From contig CABHOP010000049.1 of the NCBI GenBank assembly GCA_902168085.1, positions 1-64,000 on the forward strand: a stretch of 64,000 nt of DNA. Direction: 5' to 3'. The notes under the pieces are model-generated. The model did not search any database. It had not been told where the DNA came from and saw only the letters and a list, made by a program, of their open reading frames with translations. Source of the DNA: an uncultured Bacteroides sp. GTDB taxonomy: Bacteria; Bacteroidota; Bacteroidia; Chitinophagales; Chitinophagaceae. Below are positions 27,361 to 34,899 of this stretch, one piece after another; the first letter of the stretch is position 1; each line of letters starts with the position of its first letter. The position numbers were made by a program, and so were the translations under genes.

Positions 27361-28449
27361 ATGAAATTGAACAAGCTGAAAATATATAAAGCAAGCATAA
27401 AAGCTGCAGCTGCAATGGCGCTAACAGTAGTGTCGGCCGGCAACCTGCAGGCGCAAGGCATTCATTTTTCGCAATACTATAATGCACCTTTGCTGGTAAA
27501 CCCTGCCAACACGGCCCTGATGAGTGAGAACGACTACAGGCTGGGCCTCAATTACCGCAACCAGTGGAATAAAGTGCCTGTACCTTTTAAAACGGTATCT
27601 GCTTTTGCCGATATGCAAGCCTTTCGTGCAGCTAACGAAACCAACTGGATGGGTATTGGTTTTGCTTTCTTCAATGATGTGGCCGGTGATGGCAACCTGA
27701 CGTTGAACCGTGGTGATGTGTTTATTGCCTACCATGTGCAAACCAATGATAACTTTATGATATCAGCAGGTCTTTCTGCTGGTTATGGCAGCAGGAATGT
27801 GAACTATGATAAGCTCACCTTCGATGAGCAATGGAATGCCGGCCAGTTTAAATTTGACAGAAGCCTGCCGAATGGCGAAATGATAAATGGTACGGAAATG
27901 AATAATATCATTAAGACCAACTATCTGGATATTGGTGCAGGGGTAAACTTCGCTTATTTTCCTAACGAACTGATATATGTGAAGCTGGGTGCGGGTGTAG
28001 CGCATGTAAATACACCAACCGAAACATTCTACAACATGACCAACGAGATAGGTATCCGCCCTTCCGTGAACCTCGATGGCCAGTTTGTAATAGCTAAGAG
28101 TGTTACACTCAATCCATCTGTTTATTATACTACCCAACAAGGAGCATACCAGATAGTGGGCGGCACGCTGGTATATGTGTATATAGGCGATGGTAGCAGT
28201 AGCAATGGTAACAGCAGCAAGACACTTGGTGTAATAGCCGGGGGGCACTATCGCTATAAAGAAGCTTTCATAGGTAGCCTGGGTCTTGAATATGTTGGCC
28301 TGAAATTTATGACAAGTTATGATTACACAACATCTACCTTAAGCCCTGAAAACAATGGGAACGGAGCATTTGAGTTTTCAATTATTTATACCGGTAAATA
28401 TGGTGAAAGAAGACGATCGGCCAGTAATATGAACTGTCCGCGCTTTTAA
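27361..28449 (+). CDS. PorP/SprF family membrane protein
   Basis: Outer-membrane beta-barrel partner of type IX-secreted proteins with type B tails. Signal peptide (about 1-31, ending LQAQ), the family opening HFSQYYNAPLLVNPAN, and repeated amphipathic strands. Length 362. SprF is needed for surface delivery of SprB, and PorP/SprF paralogues generally sit beside their cargo, as here. It shares the operon of the PKD adhesin. Confidence 0.9.
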   Translation: MKLNKLKIYKASIKAAAAMALTVVSAGNLQAQGIHFSQYYNAPLLVNPANTALMSENDYRLGLNYRNQWNKVPVPFKTVSAFADMQAFRAANETNWMGIGFAFFNDVAGDGNLTLNRGDVFIAYHVQTNDNFMISAGLSAGYGSRNVNYDKLTFDEQWNAGQFKFDRSLPNGEMINGTEMNNIIKTNYLDIGAGVNFAYFPNELIYVKLGAGVAHVNTPTETFYNMTNEIGIRPSVNLDGQFVIAKSVTLNPSVYYTTQQGAYQIVGGTLVYVYIGDGSSSNGNSSKTLGVIAGGHYRYKEAFIGSLGLEYVGLKFMTSYDYTTSTLSPENNGNGAFEFSIIYTGKYGERRRSASNMNCPRF

Positions 28450-28509
28450 CAAAATATTACTTTTTAAAATACAACGTCCATTATTACTTTTATACCAATT
28501 ACTTAGCGC

Positions 28510-29214
28510 ATGGAAAAAGAAAAATATAAAGTACTGCTTGTAGAAGATGATACCAACTTCGGGCAGGTGCTTAAGAATTATCTGGAATTGAATGATTTTG
28601 TAGTGGAACTGGCACGTGATGGTATTTTAGGATTGGCCGCCTTTCGTCGAGAAAAATTTGACATATGCCTGCTGGATGTGATGATGCCTAACATGGACGG
28701 ATTTACACTGGCAGAAGAAATAAGGAACGTAGACCCGGATATTCCTTTGTTCTTCCTATCGGCCAAAAGCATGAAGGAAGATATACTGAACGGTTATAAA
28801 CTGGGTGCAGACGATTACATCACTAAGCCATTTGATAGTGAAGTATTGCTGCACAAAATAAAAGCCATTATGAAGCGCAACCAGGAGCTGCAGGAAAAAC
28901 AGCATGCGCAGGTTGAGTTCAATATTGGCCGTTATCACTTCAATAGCAAACTGCGTACGCTGCAATTTGAAAGCGCTGACCCTCAAACACTGTCTCCTAA
29001 AGAGAACGAGTTGCTGCTGATGCTGTGCGAGTATAAAAACGACCTGCTGCCACGCGAGGCAGCCCTGAAACGGATATGGGGTAGCGATACCTACTTTAAC
29101 GGACGCAGTATGGATGTGTATATAGCCAAGCTGCGCAAATACCTGAAAGAGGACAGCGCCGTAGAGATAGTGAATATCCATGGTAATGGCTTCCGACTGG
29201 TAGTGCCTGAATAA
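28510..29214 (+). CDS. OmpR-family response regulator, RprY-like
   Basis: Receiver domain (1-120) with acidic pocket EDD, phospho-acceptor Asp56 in LLDVMMPNMDGF and Lys in TKPF, followed by a winged-helix DNA-binding domain (about 135-234) ending RSMDVYIAKLRKYL and IVNIHGNGFRLV. The linker and C-terminus closely resemble RprY of Bacteroides and Porphyromonas. No kinase is adjacent; the kinase at 17861 is a candidate. Followed by a strong terminator. Confidence 0.85.
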   Translation: MEKEKYKVLLVEDDTNFGQVLKNYLELNDFVVELARDGILGLAAFRREKFDICLLDVMMPNMDGFTLAEEIRNVDPDIPLFFLSAKSMKEDILNGYKLGADDYITKPFDSEVLLHKIKAIMKRNQELQEKQHAQVEFNIGRYHFNSKLRTLQFESADPQTLSPKENELLLMLCEYKNDLLPREAALKRIWGSDTYFNGRSMDVYIAKLRKYLKEDSAVEIVNIHGNGFRLVVPE

Positions 29215-29240
29215 TAATAAAGCCAACTTATAAGATAACG

Positions 29241-29280
29241 GTAGCTGTTTTACTTACTTGTAAAACAGCTACTTTCATTT
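29241..29280 (+). terminator. Terminator after the RprY-like gene
   Basis: Perfect 13-bp stem (GTAGCTGTTTTAC with its complement at 29260-29272), 6-base loop, then TTTCATTTT. Confidence 0.85.
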
Positions 29281-29307
29281 TGGTTTTTGCCTTACATTTA
29301 CGCCCTC

Positions 29308-30072
29308 ATGAGGCATTTACCCAATCTGCTGACATTAACCAATTTGTTTTGCGGTTGCATAGCAATTGCATTTATACTGAACTCACAGCCCTACCTGGCT
29401 AATGTGAATGGTATGGAATATTGGGTATTGGGCACAGAGCAGGCTTACCTGGGCAGTATATTTATAGTGGCAGCAGCAGTTTGCGACTTGCTGGATGGTT
29501 TTGCTGCACGCTCCCTGAAAATATTTTCGCCAATAGGTAAAGACCTAGATTCGCTGGCAGACCTTGTTTCTTTTGGTGTAGCACCCTCTATGATACTATT
29601 TAAAATGCTGTGGGCAAGCTATATGGCACAGCAGGATGCGCTGGATGCTGATATGATAGTGATGGCACCGGCATTTCTTATAGGCTGTTTTGGGGCTTTA
29701 CGTTTAGCACGTTTCAATACCAATGCTGCTGCACAGAAAAATTATTTCAATGGAATGCCCATACCGGCTGTGGGCCTGTTCATAGCATCATTACCGTTGG
29801 TTAATTTATACAACCCGCTGAACCTGGGTGCTGTTTTGCAGAATAAATGGGTTATTTATCTCATTATTGGCCTGTTTAGCTGGCTGATGGTATCGAAAGT
29901 AAGATTTATAAAACTGCTGCCTGCACAGTGGAGGCTGGCTGAAATGTGGCCACAGGCTGTTATAATTGCAGGTGGTTTGGCAGCTATTCCATTCTTACAG
30001 GTAGCAGCATGGCCTTTTGCATTTATTCTCTACGTACTTTTGTCGCTGATTTACAAACCTAAGGAAGCGTAA
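29308..30072 (+). CDS. pssA: CDP-diacylglycerol-serine O-phosphatidyltransferase
   Basis: Makes phosphatidylserine, the precursor of phosphatidylethanolamine. The CDP-alcohol phosphotransferase motif DGxxAR-x8-G-x3-D-x3-D is intact (about 69-91, DGFAARSLKIFSPIGKDLD). Six or more hydrophobic helices follow the usual layout. The corrected start is ATG 29308 (MRHLPNLLTLTN); an upstream TTG start would include promoter sequence. 254 residues. It heads a probable pssA-purS-rsmI operon. Confidence 0.9.
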   Translation: MRHLPNLLTLTNLFCGCIAIAFILNSQPYLANVNGMEYWVLGTEQAYLGSIFIVAAAVCDLLDGFAARSLKIFSPIGKDLDSLADLVSFGVAPSMILFKMLWASYMAQQDALDADMIVMAPAFLIGCFGALRLARFNTNAAAQKNYFNGMPIPAVGLFIASLPLVNLYNPLNLGAVLQNKWVIYLIIGLFSWLMVSKVRFIKLLPAQWRLAEMWPQAVIIAGGLAAIPFLQVAAWPFAFILYVLLSLIYKPKEA

Positions 30073-30086
30073 AAATTTATTTTAAG

Positions 30087-30338
30087 ATGAAATACACTGC
30101 TCATATTAATGTGATGCCTTTGAAAGAATTGCTGGACCCTCAAGGTAAAGCTGTGAATAATAGCCTGCACAACCTGGGTCTTGGCCAGGTGCAGGATGTG
30201 CGTATTGGCAAGCACATTACGCTTTCTATCGATGCGGCATCTAAAGACGAAGCGCAGAAGCTGGCTGAAGATGCCTGCAAAAAACTACTGGCCAATCCGG
30301 TAATGGAATCTTTCGAGTTTACAGTTACCGAAGGGTAA
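30087..30338 (+). CDS. purS: Phosphoribosylformylglycinamidine synthase subunit PurS
   Basis: Small structural subunit that bridges PurL and PurQ in the fourth step of purine synthesis. 83 residues, of typical length, with the family segments DPQGKAV and VRIGKHI. In most genomes purS adjoins purQ or purL; here it lies between pssA and rsmI, so complex assembly depends on distant genes. Spacing of 14 and 17 bases to its neighbours suggests cotranscription. Confidence 0.88.
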   Translation: MKYTAHINVMPLKELLDPQGKAVNNSLHNLGLGQVQDVRIGKHITLSIDAASKDEAQKLAEDACKKLLANPVMESFEFTVTEG

Positions 30339-30355
30339 TCACTCATATTTAAATA

Positions 30356-31024
30356 ATGCGTTTATACCTGGTTCCATCCCCGATAGGAAACCTCGGCGAT
30401 ATATCCTACCGCGCGGTAGAGGTATTGAAGGCTGCCGATGTTATTCTGTGCGAGGATACGCGTACCAGTTCTGTATTGCTAAGGCATTACCAGATACAAA
30501 AGCCACTCACGCCATACCACCAGCACAATGAGCACAAAGTGCTGTCGCATATCATTAGCCAGTTGCAGGAAGGAAAAACCTTTGCGCTGATAACAGATGC
30601 AGGCACACCGGGCATTTCAGACCCGGGTTTTTTGCTGGTACGGGAATGTGTGCGGAACGAGATACCTGTAGAATGCCTGCCGGGGGCCACTGCTTTCGTG
30701 CCGGCACTGGTACAGTCGGGCATACCGGCAAACAGGTTTGTGTTTGAAGGTTTTCTTCCGCTGAAAAAGGGCCGGCATACCATGCTGACACAACTGGCTA
30801 CAGAAGAACGGACGATCATCCTGTACGAATCGCCCCACCGGCTGGTAAAGACATTGAAAGAGCTGGCTACCTATTTTGGTGAAGAGCGCTACGCCGCGGT
30901 ATGCAGGGAGCTTACCAAAATGTTTGAAGAAACAAGAAAGGGTAGCCTTGGTGAACTGGCTGCGCATTATGAGGCTCATGCCCCCAAAGGAGAGATAGTA
31001 CTGGTAATAGCCGGTAAAGAATAA
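30356..31024 (+). CDS. rsmI: 16S rRNA (cytidine(1402)-2'-O)-methyltransferase
   Basis: SAM-dependent tetrapyrrole-methylase-fold enzyme that 2'-O-methylates C1402 in the ribosomal P site. Family motifs VPSPIGNLGDIS, CEDTRTS, ALITDAGTPGISDPG and YESPHRL are all present. Length 222. It ends at a symmetrical hairpin. Confidence 0.95.
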   Translation: MRLYLVPSPIGNLGDISYRAVEVLKAADVILCEDTRTSSVLLRHYQIQKPLTPYHQHNEHKVLSHIISQLQEGKTFALITDAGTPGISDPGFLLVRECVRNEIPVECLPGATAFVPALVQSGIPANRFVFEGFLPLKKGRHTMLTQLATEERTIILYESPHRLVKTLKELATYFGEERYAAVCRELTKMFEETRKGSLGELAAHYEAHAPKGEIVLVIAGKE

Positions 31025-31029
31025 AAAAC

Positions 31030-31054
31030 TAAAGCCCTGCAATGCAGGGCTTTA
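31030..31054. terminator. Bidirectional terminator, rsmI / small lipoprotein
   Basis: TAAAGCCCTGC-AAT-GCAGGGCTTTA, a perfect 11-bp stem between convergent genes. Confidence 0.85.
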
Positions 31055-31077
31055 AAGTTATGTGTACTGACTAAAGA

Positions 31078-31275
31078 TTAGTGTTTAGTAGTATCAACAG
31101 CAGCAGTTGTAGTGTCAACTGCAGGAGCAGCAACTGTATCAACTGGAGCTGGAGCAGCTTCAACTGGAGCAGCCATTGTAGTATCTTCAGCAGGAGCTTC
31201 AGATTCGCTGTTACCGCAAGAAGCTACGAACAGACCCATAGTCAGGGCGAAAATGCTTAATTTAACGAATTTCAT
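31078..31275 (-). CDS. Small Ala/Thr/Pro-rich lipoprotein
   Basis: 65-residue predicted lipoprotein: signal sequence and lipobox ending in Cys at about residue 20 (FVASC), then a disordered tail of Ala, Pro, Thr, Val and Asp repeats (APVDTVAAP, VDTTTAAVDTT). No known domain; such peptides are abundant in Bacteroidota envelopes. Monocistronic. The 265-base spacer upstream, shared with the sigma-factor gene, is AT-rich and holds promoter-like boxes but no other gene that I can see. Confidence 0.7.
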   Translation of the reverse strand: MKFVKLSIFALTMGLFVASCGNSESEAPAEDTTMAAPVEAAPAPVDTVAAPAVDTTTAAVDTTKH

Positions 31276-31540
31276 GACTTAATTTTTTTAGATGTTTCCA
31301 ATTTATACCGCAAACAGAAAAAGGTAACCCGGTGAAACAGGGAATTTTTAAAAAAAATTTAGAAAAATCAGAAAACTTTAGCTTATTGTATTGATTTTCA
31401 ACAAATTAATTCATTTAAAATTGTTTTTGCAATACAGCCTTTAGAGTGTCTTATCTTTATATCGCCAAGATGCCCCACCTGAAAACGGAATAAATATTAC
31501 AAAAAAGAGGGTTACTTTTTTTAAAAAACAGGATTAATAA

Positions 31541-32119
31541 GTGCAAGGTCATTTGGATACAGAGCAATTGTTGTTGACGAGCCTGGCGATGGGCGACCGG
31601 GTAGCTACCGAGCAGATATACAACCAGCATTATCCTGTAGTTACAAAATGGATACAGAATAATGGGGGGGCTGAGCCGGATGCTGCTGATATATACCAGG
31701 AAGCCATGGTGGTGCTTTACGAAAAATCGCAGGATGAGTCTTTCAGGCTTAGCTGCAAGATCGGTACCTATCTTTTTGCCGTAAGCAAACACTTATGGTA
31801 TAAAAAAATAGCCCGCCAGCAGAAATCACCGGGATTATTGCCGGATAGTGCAGGATACGACGACAACAGGGATTGGGCTTATGAAGATGATATTAATGCG
31901 CACAAAGAGCGGGAGTTGTACTACAGTCAGTTGAATACTGCCTTAGAACAGTTAGGAGAACCTTGCAGGTCTTTATTAAAGGCCTTTTATCATGAGGATA
32001 AGAGCATGCAGGATATTGCTATCAGTTTTGGATACACAAATCCTGAGAATGCAAAAACTCAAAAGTATAAATGCCTCGGCCGCTTGCGTAAGATTTTTTA
32101 TAACGCCGGGGTGAAATAA
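31541..32119 (+). CDS. ECF sigma factor (sigma-70 family)
   Basis: 192-residue extracytoplasmic-function sigma factor: region 2 (about 25-92, with ADIYQEAMVVLYEK and IGTYLFAVSKHLWYKK) and region 4 (about 127-185, with SMQDIAISFGY). The start is GTG 31541. A TATCTTTA box at 31452-31459 with TTTG upstream suggests a leader of about 75 bases. Followed 14 bases later by a membrane protein with an anti-sigma-like N-terminus and a protease domain, which is the likely regulator of this factor. Confidence 0.85.
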   Translation: MQGHLDTEQLLLTSLAMGDRVATEQIYNQHYPVVTKWIQNNGGAEPDAADIYQEAMVVLYEKSQDESFRLSCKIGTYLFAVSKHLWYKKIARQQKSPGLLPDSAGYDDNRDWAYEDDINAHKERELYYSQLNTALEQLGEPCRSLLKAFYHEDKSMQDIAISFGYTNPENAKTQKYKCLGRLRKIFYNAGVK

Positions 32120-32133
32120 AAGGAGTACGAATT

Positions 32134-33204
32134 ATGTTGACGGAGCAAAACATATGGCAATTGGCAGAAAGATATGCTGACGGTACCCTACCGCAGCAGG
32201 AACTGGATGCTTTAGAGCAGAAGAAGGCTAGTGATAGTGCATTTGCTACAGAATTTAACGAGTGCCTGAATATCATCCATTCTATGAACGATGCCGGCAA
32301 ACAGGCCCGCTTTCGCAATACCCTGAAAGATATACAGGCTGCTAACACAGCAACTGCCAAACCACTACGTACTATACCATTGCATCAGCATTACTGGCGC
32401 ACCGCTGCGGTAGCTGCAGGTATTGCACTGCTTACATCGCTGAGCACACTGTGGGTAACACAACATAACAATAACAAAATGGCATCGCAGTACAGCTTGC
32501 TGAAACGAGACCTTGAAACATACAAGCGTTCTCAAAGCAGGTTGATTAACAACATTCAGCAACAACAGCAAAATACGCCTGCTGCTGAAGTGCGTTATAC
32601 CGGTACCGGTTTTGCCCTTACCAACGATGGTTACTTAGTTACCAACTATCACGTGACAGAAGGGGCGGACTCTGTATATATACAAAGCCGCAATGGTAGC
32701 TATCATAAAGCTTATACTGTAGGTTACGACCAAAAGGCAGACATAGCGATATTGAAAATAGAAGATAAAGACTTCCGCTTTGGTAAAGGGGAGCTTCCTT
32801 ATTCTTTTGCACCCAACAAAAGGAAACTGGGCACGAAAGTTTATAGCCTTGGTTTCCCTCAGGATGAGATCGTATATAATGAAGGTTATATAAGCTCAAA
32901 GAATGGCTTTGATGGCGATTCTTCTCAATACAGGCTGCAGATGCCGGCATATCCCGGGCAGAGCGGCGCGCCTATTATAGACCCGAACGGTAACGTGGTG
33001 GCTATGATAACCGGTAAAGATGCATCCAGCGAAGGAACTACCTATGCTGTAAGTTCTAAAGCACTGATGACCCTGGTGCAGTCGCTACCAAAATCAAATA
33101 ATATCAAACTGTCGAAAAGTAACAAACTGAATAACCTGACACTGGAGCAGCAAATAGAAAAACTGGAATACTATACTTGTTCCATCAAAGTATATAAGAA
33201 ATAG
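32134..33204 (+). CDS. Anti-sigma-like N-terminus fused to membrane-tethered trypsin-like protease
   Basis: 356 residues. The N-terminal cytoplasmic part (about 1-55) has the ERYADGTLPQQELDALEQKK pattern seen at the start of anti-sigma factors, without zinc ligands. A basic segment and one transmembrane helix follow (about 89-109), then a short coiled linker and an S1C/HtrA-type protease domain (about 145-320). The triad is intact: His in TNYHVTEG (about 172), Asp in KADIAIL (about 203), Ser in GQSGAP (about 276). No PDZ domain. Gene order directly after the ECF sigma factor predicts control of that factor by an external protease domain. Whether the protease cuts a sensor, itself or another protein is unknown. 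Confidence 0.75.
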   Translation: MLTEQNIWQLAERYADGTLPQQELDALEQKKASDSAFATEFNECLNIIHSMNDAGKQARFRNTLKDIQAANTATAKPLRTIPLHQHYWRTAAVAAGIALLTSLSTLWVTQHNNNKMASQYSLLKRDLETYKRSQSRLINNIQQQQQNTPAAEVRYTGTGFALTNDGYLVTNYHVTEGADSVYIQSRNGSYHKAYTVGYDQKADIAILKIEDKDFRFGKGELPYSFAPNKRKLGTKVYSLGFPQDEIVYNEGYISSKNGFDGDSSQYRLQMPAYPGQSGAPIIDPNGNVVAMITGKDASSEGTTYAVSSKALMTLVQSLPKSNNIKLSKSNKLNNLTLEQQIEKLEYYTCSIKVYKK

Positions 33205-33231
33205 TTTGTACATATACATTTAGTAAGAAGG

Positions 33232-33254
33232 GCAGCGGAAGACCGCTGCTTTTT
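33232..33254 (+). terminator. Terminator after the sigma-protease operon
   Basis: GCAGCGG-aaga-CCGCTGC followed by TTTTTA. Confidence 0.85.
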
Positions 33255-33327
33255 ATTGTCGGATATAAGCTGCGTACTGCAAAACGGGTTTATTGCATAA
33301 CTTAGCGCCCTAATATAAAATGCTGCT

Positions 33328-34185
33328 GTGAGCGTAGTAGATAAGTTTTTAAATAGCAGGCAGAAGAATACAAAGGCCGAGATGGCTTTTGTAGATCATA
33401 TAGAAGAATTGCGGTGGCATATCATACGCGCCCTGGCGGTTGTTATCATTGCATCTATCGTTGTTTTCTTCAACATAGAACGCGTTTGGGATGGCATCAT
33501 TATGGGGCCGGCGCATCCTGATTTTATATCATACAGGGTGCTTTGCAAACTAGGCCAGAAGATAGGTACGGATGTACTATGCCTGCAGGATTTTAATATC
33601 GAGTTTCAAAATACACAGCTATCGGGCCAGTTTATGATGAGCTTTTCCACCTCTTTTATGGTAGGGTTCATCGTAGCTTTTCCATATGTATTTTGGGAAT
33701 TCTGGAGGTTCATCAAACCGGCACTGAAACCGAACGAACTGAAATATGCACGCGGTATCGTTTTCTGGAGCTCTTTATTGTTCTTTACAGGCGTACTATT
33801 TGCCTACTACATAGTTACACCCTTTACCATCAACTTCTTTGCTACGTACCAATTAAGTCCTTTGTTCAAGAATATCATCACTATATCGAATTATTACGAT
33901 ACGATGAGCGACCTCATACTGGGTATGGGGGTTGTTTTTGAATTACCTATCGTAGTTTTTTTCCTATCGCGTATCGGGTTACTCACCCCCCAATTAATGA
34001 GGAGTAAGCGCAGGTATGCTATACTCATCATTTTTGTATTGGCTGCTGTAATTACCCCACCCGATTGGTTCAGTATTTGGCTGGTTGCTATACCTTTGCT
34101 TGTACTTTATGAGGCAGGCATTACCATCAGTGAGCGTGCCAATAAAGAACGCCAGAGAAAGCAACGATTAAAAGAAAATTATTAA
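33328..34185 (+). CDS. tatC: Sec-independent translocase subunit TatC
   Basis: Core twin-arginine receptor and translocase subunit of the inner membrane. Starts at GTG; the family segment FVDHIEELRWHIIRAL, the conserved FxxPxL-type SPLFKN region and the closing ITPPDWFSIWLVAIPL are clear. Six helices, 285 residues. tatA is not adjacent. The rpiB gene follows after five bases. Confidence 0.93.
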   Translation: MSVVDKFLNSRQKNTKAEMAFVDHIEELRWHIIRALAVVIIASIVVFFNIERVWDGIIMGPAHPDFISYRVLCKLGQKIGTDVLCLQDFNIEFQNTQLSGQFMMSFSTSFMVGFIVAFPYVFWEFWRFIKPALKPNELKYARGIVFWSSLLFFTGVLFAYYIVTPFTINFFATYQLSPLFKNIITISNYYDTMSDLILGMGVVFELPIVVFFLSRIGLLTPQLMRSKRRYAILIIFVLAAVITPPDWFSIWLVAIPLLVLYEAGITISERANKERQRKQRLKENY

Positions 34186-34190
34186 GAGTT

Positions 34191-34646
34191 ATGCGACCAA
34201 CTGTTTTTGATCAGAAATTGCCACTTGCTATTGGCTGCGACCATGCAGGTTTTGAATATAAAGAGGCTCTGAAAGCCATGCTTATCCAAGCAGGCTGGGC
34301 GGTGGAAGACAAAGGCACCTATAGTGCAGACAGTACGGATTATGCGGATTATGCACACCCTGTAGCCGAAATGGTGGCAACAGGTGCAGCGGCTGCAGGC
34401 GTGCTGATATGTGGCAGTGCTAACGGCGTATGCATGACGGCCAACAAGCATAAAGGCATACGTGCGGCACTGTGCTGGGAAGATGAAATAGCAGCACTGG
34501 CGCGCCAACACAATGATGCGAATGTGATATGCATACCGGCACGTTTTGTGTCTATAGAGCTGGCAGGAAAAATGACAGATACATTCCTGTCAACGGCATT
34601 TGAAGGGGGCAGGCACCAACGCCGTGTAGAAAAAATAGCACTGTAA
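34191..34646 (+). CDS. rpiB: Ribose 5-phosphate isomerase B
   Basis: Interconverts ribose 5-phosphate and ribulose 5-phosphate. The N-terminal IGCDHAGFEYKE holds the conserved Asp-His, and CGSANGVCMTANKHKGIRAA holds the active-site Cys region (here CGSANG). Length 151. Same operon as tatC; ended by a long hairpin. Confidence 0.92.
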   Translation: MRPTVFDQKLPLAIGCDHAGFEYKEALKAMLIQAGWAVEDKGTYSADSTDYADYAHPVAEMVATGAAAAGVLICGSANGVCMTANKHKGIRAALCWEDEIAALARQHNDANVICIPARFVSIELAGKMTDTFLSTAFEGGRHQRRVEKIAL

Positions 34647-34664
34647 TCTTACCTGTAAAATATA

Positions 34665-34706
34665 ATGCGTGATTGATACGTGTAAAGTATCAATCACGCA
34701 TTTTTT
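34665..34706 (+). terminator. Terminator after rpiB
   Basis: Perfect 15-bp stem (ATGCGTGATTGATAC and its complement), 7-base loop, then TTTTTTAT. The rest of the spacer to 34899 is an AT-rich leader region with a TGTTAACA palindrome and no evident gene. Confidence 0.9.
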
Positions 34707-34899
34707 ATGCTTTTTTATGTCAAAATGTAACAGCTATCAGCTAAATAACACATGACATAATTTCTTTATTATAAAAGTTATTTGTTCTTTTGCAGTAGCA
34801 TATAGAAGGGATTTTTTTACATTCTTATTACCAAATGCACCTGTTGGCATGAAAAATGTTAAATATTGTTAACAAAAGCTAGAATCAAACTCCATTAAT

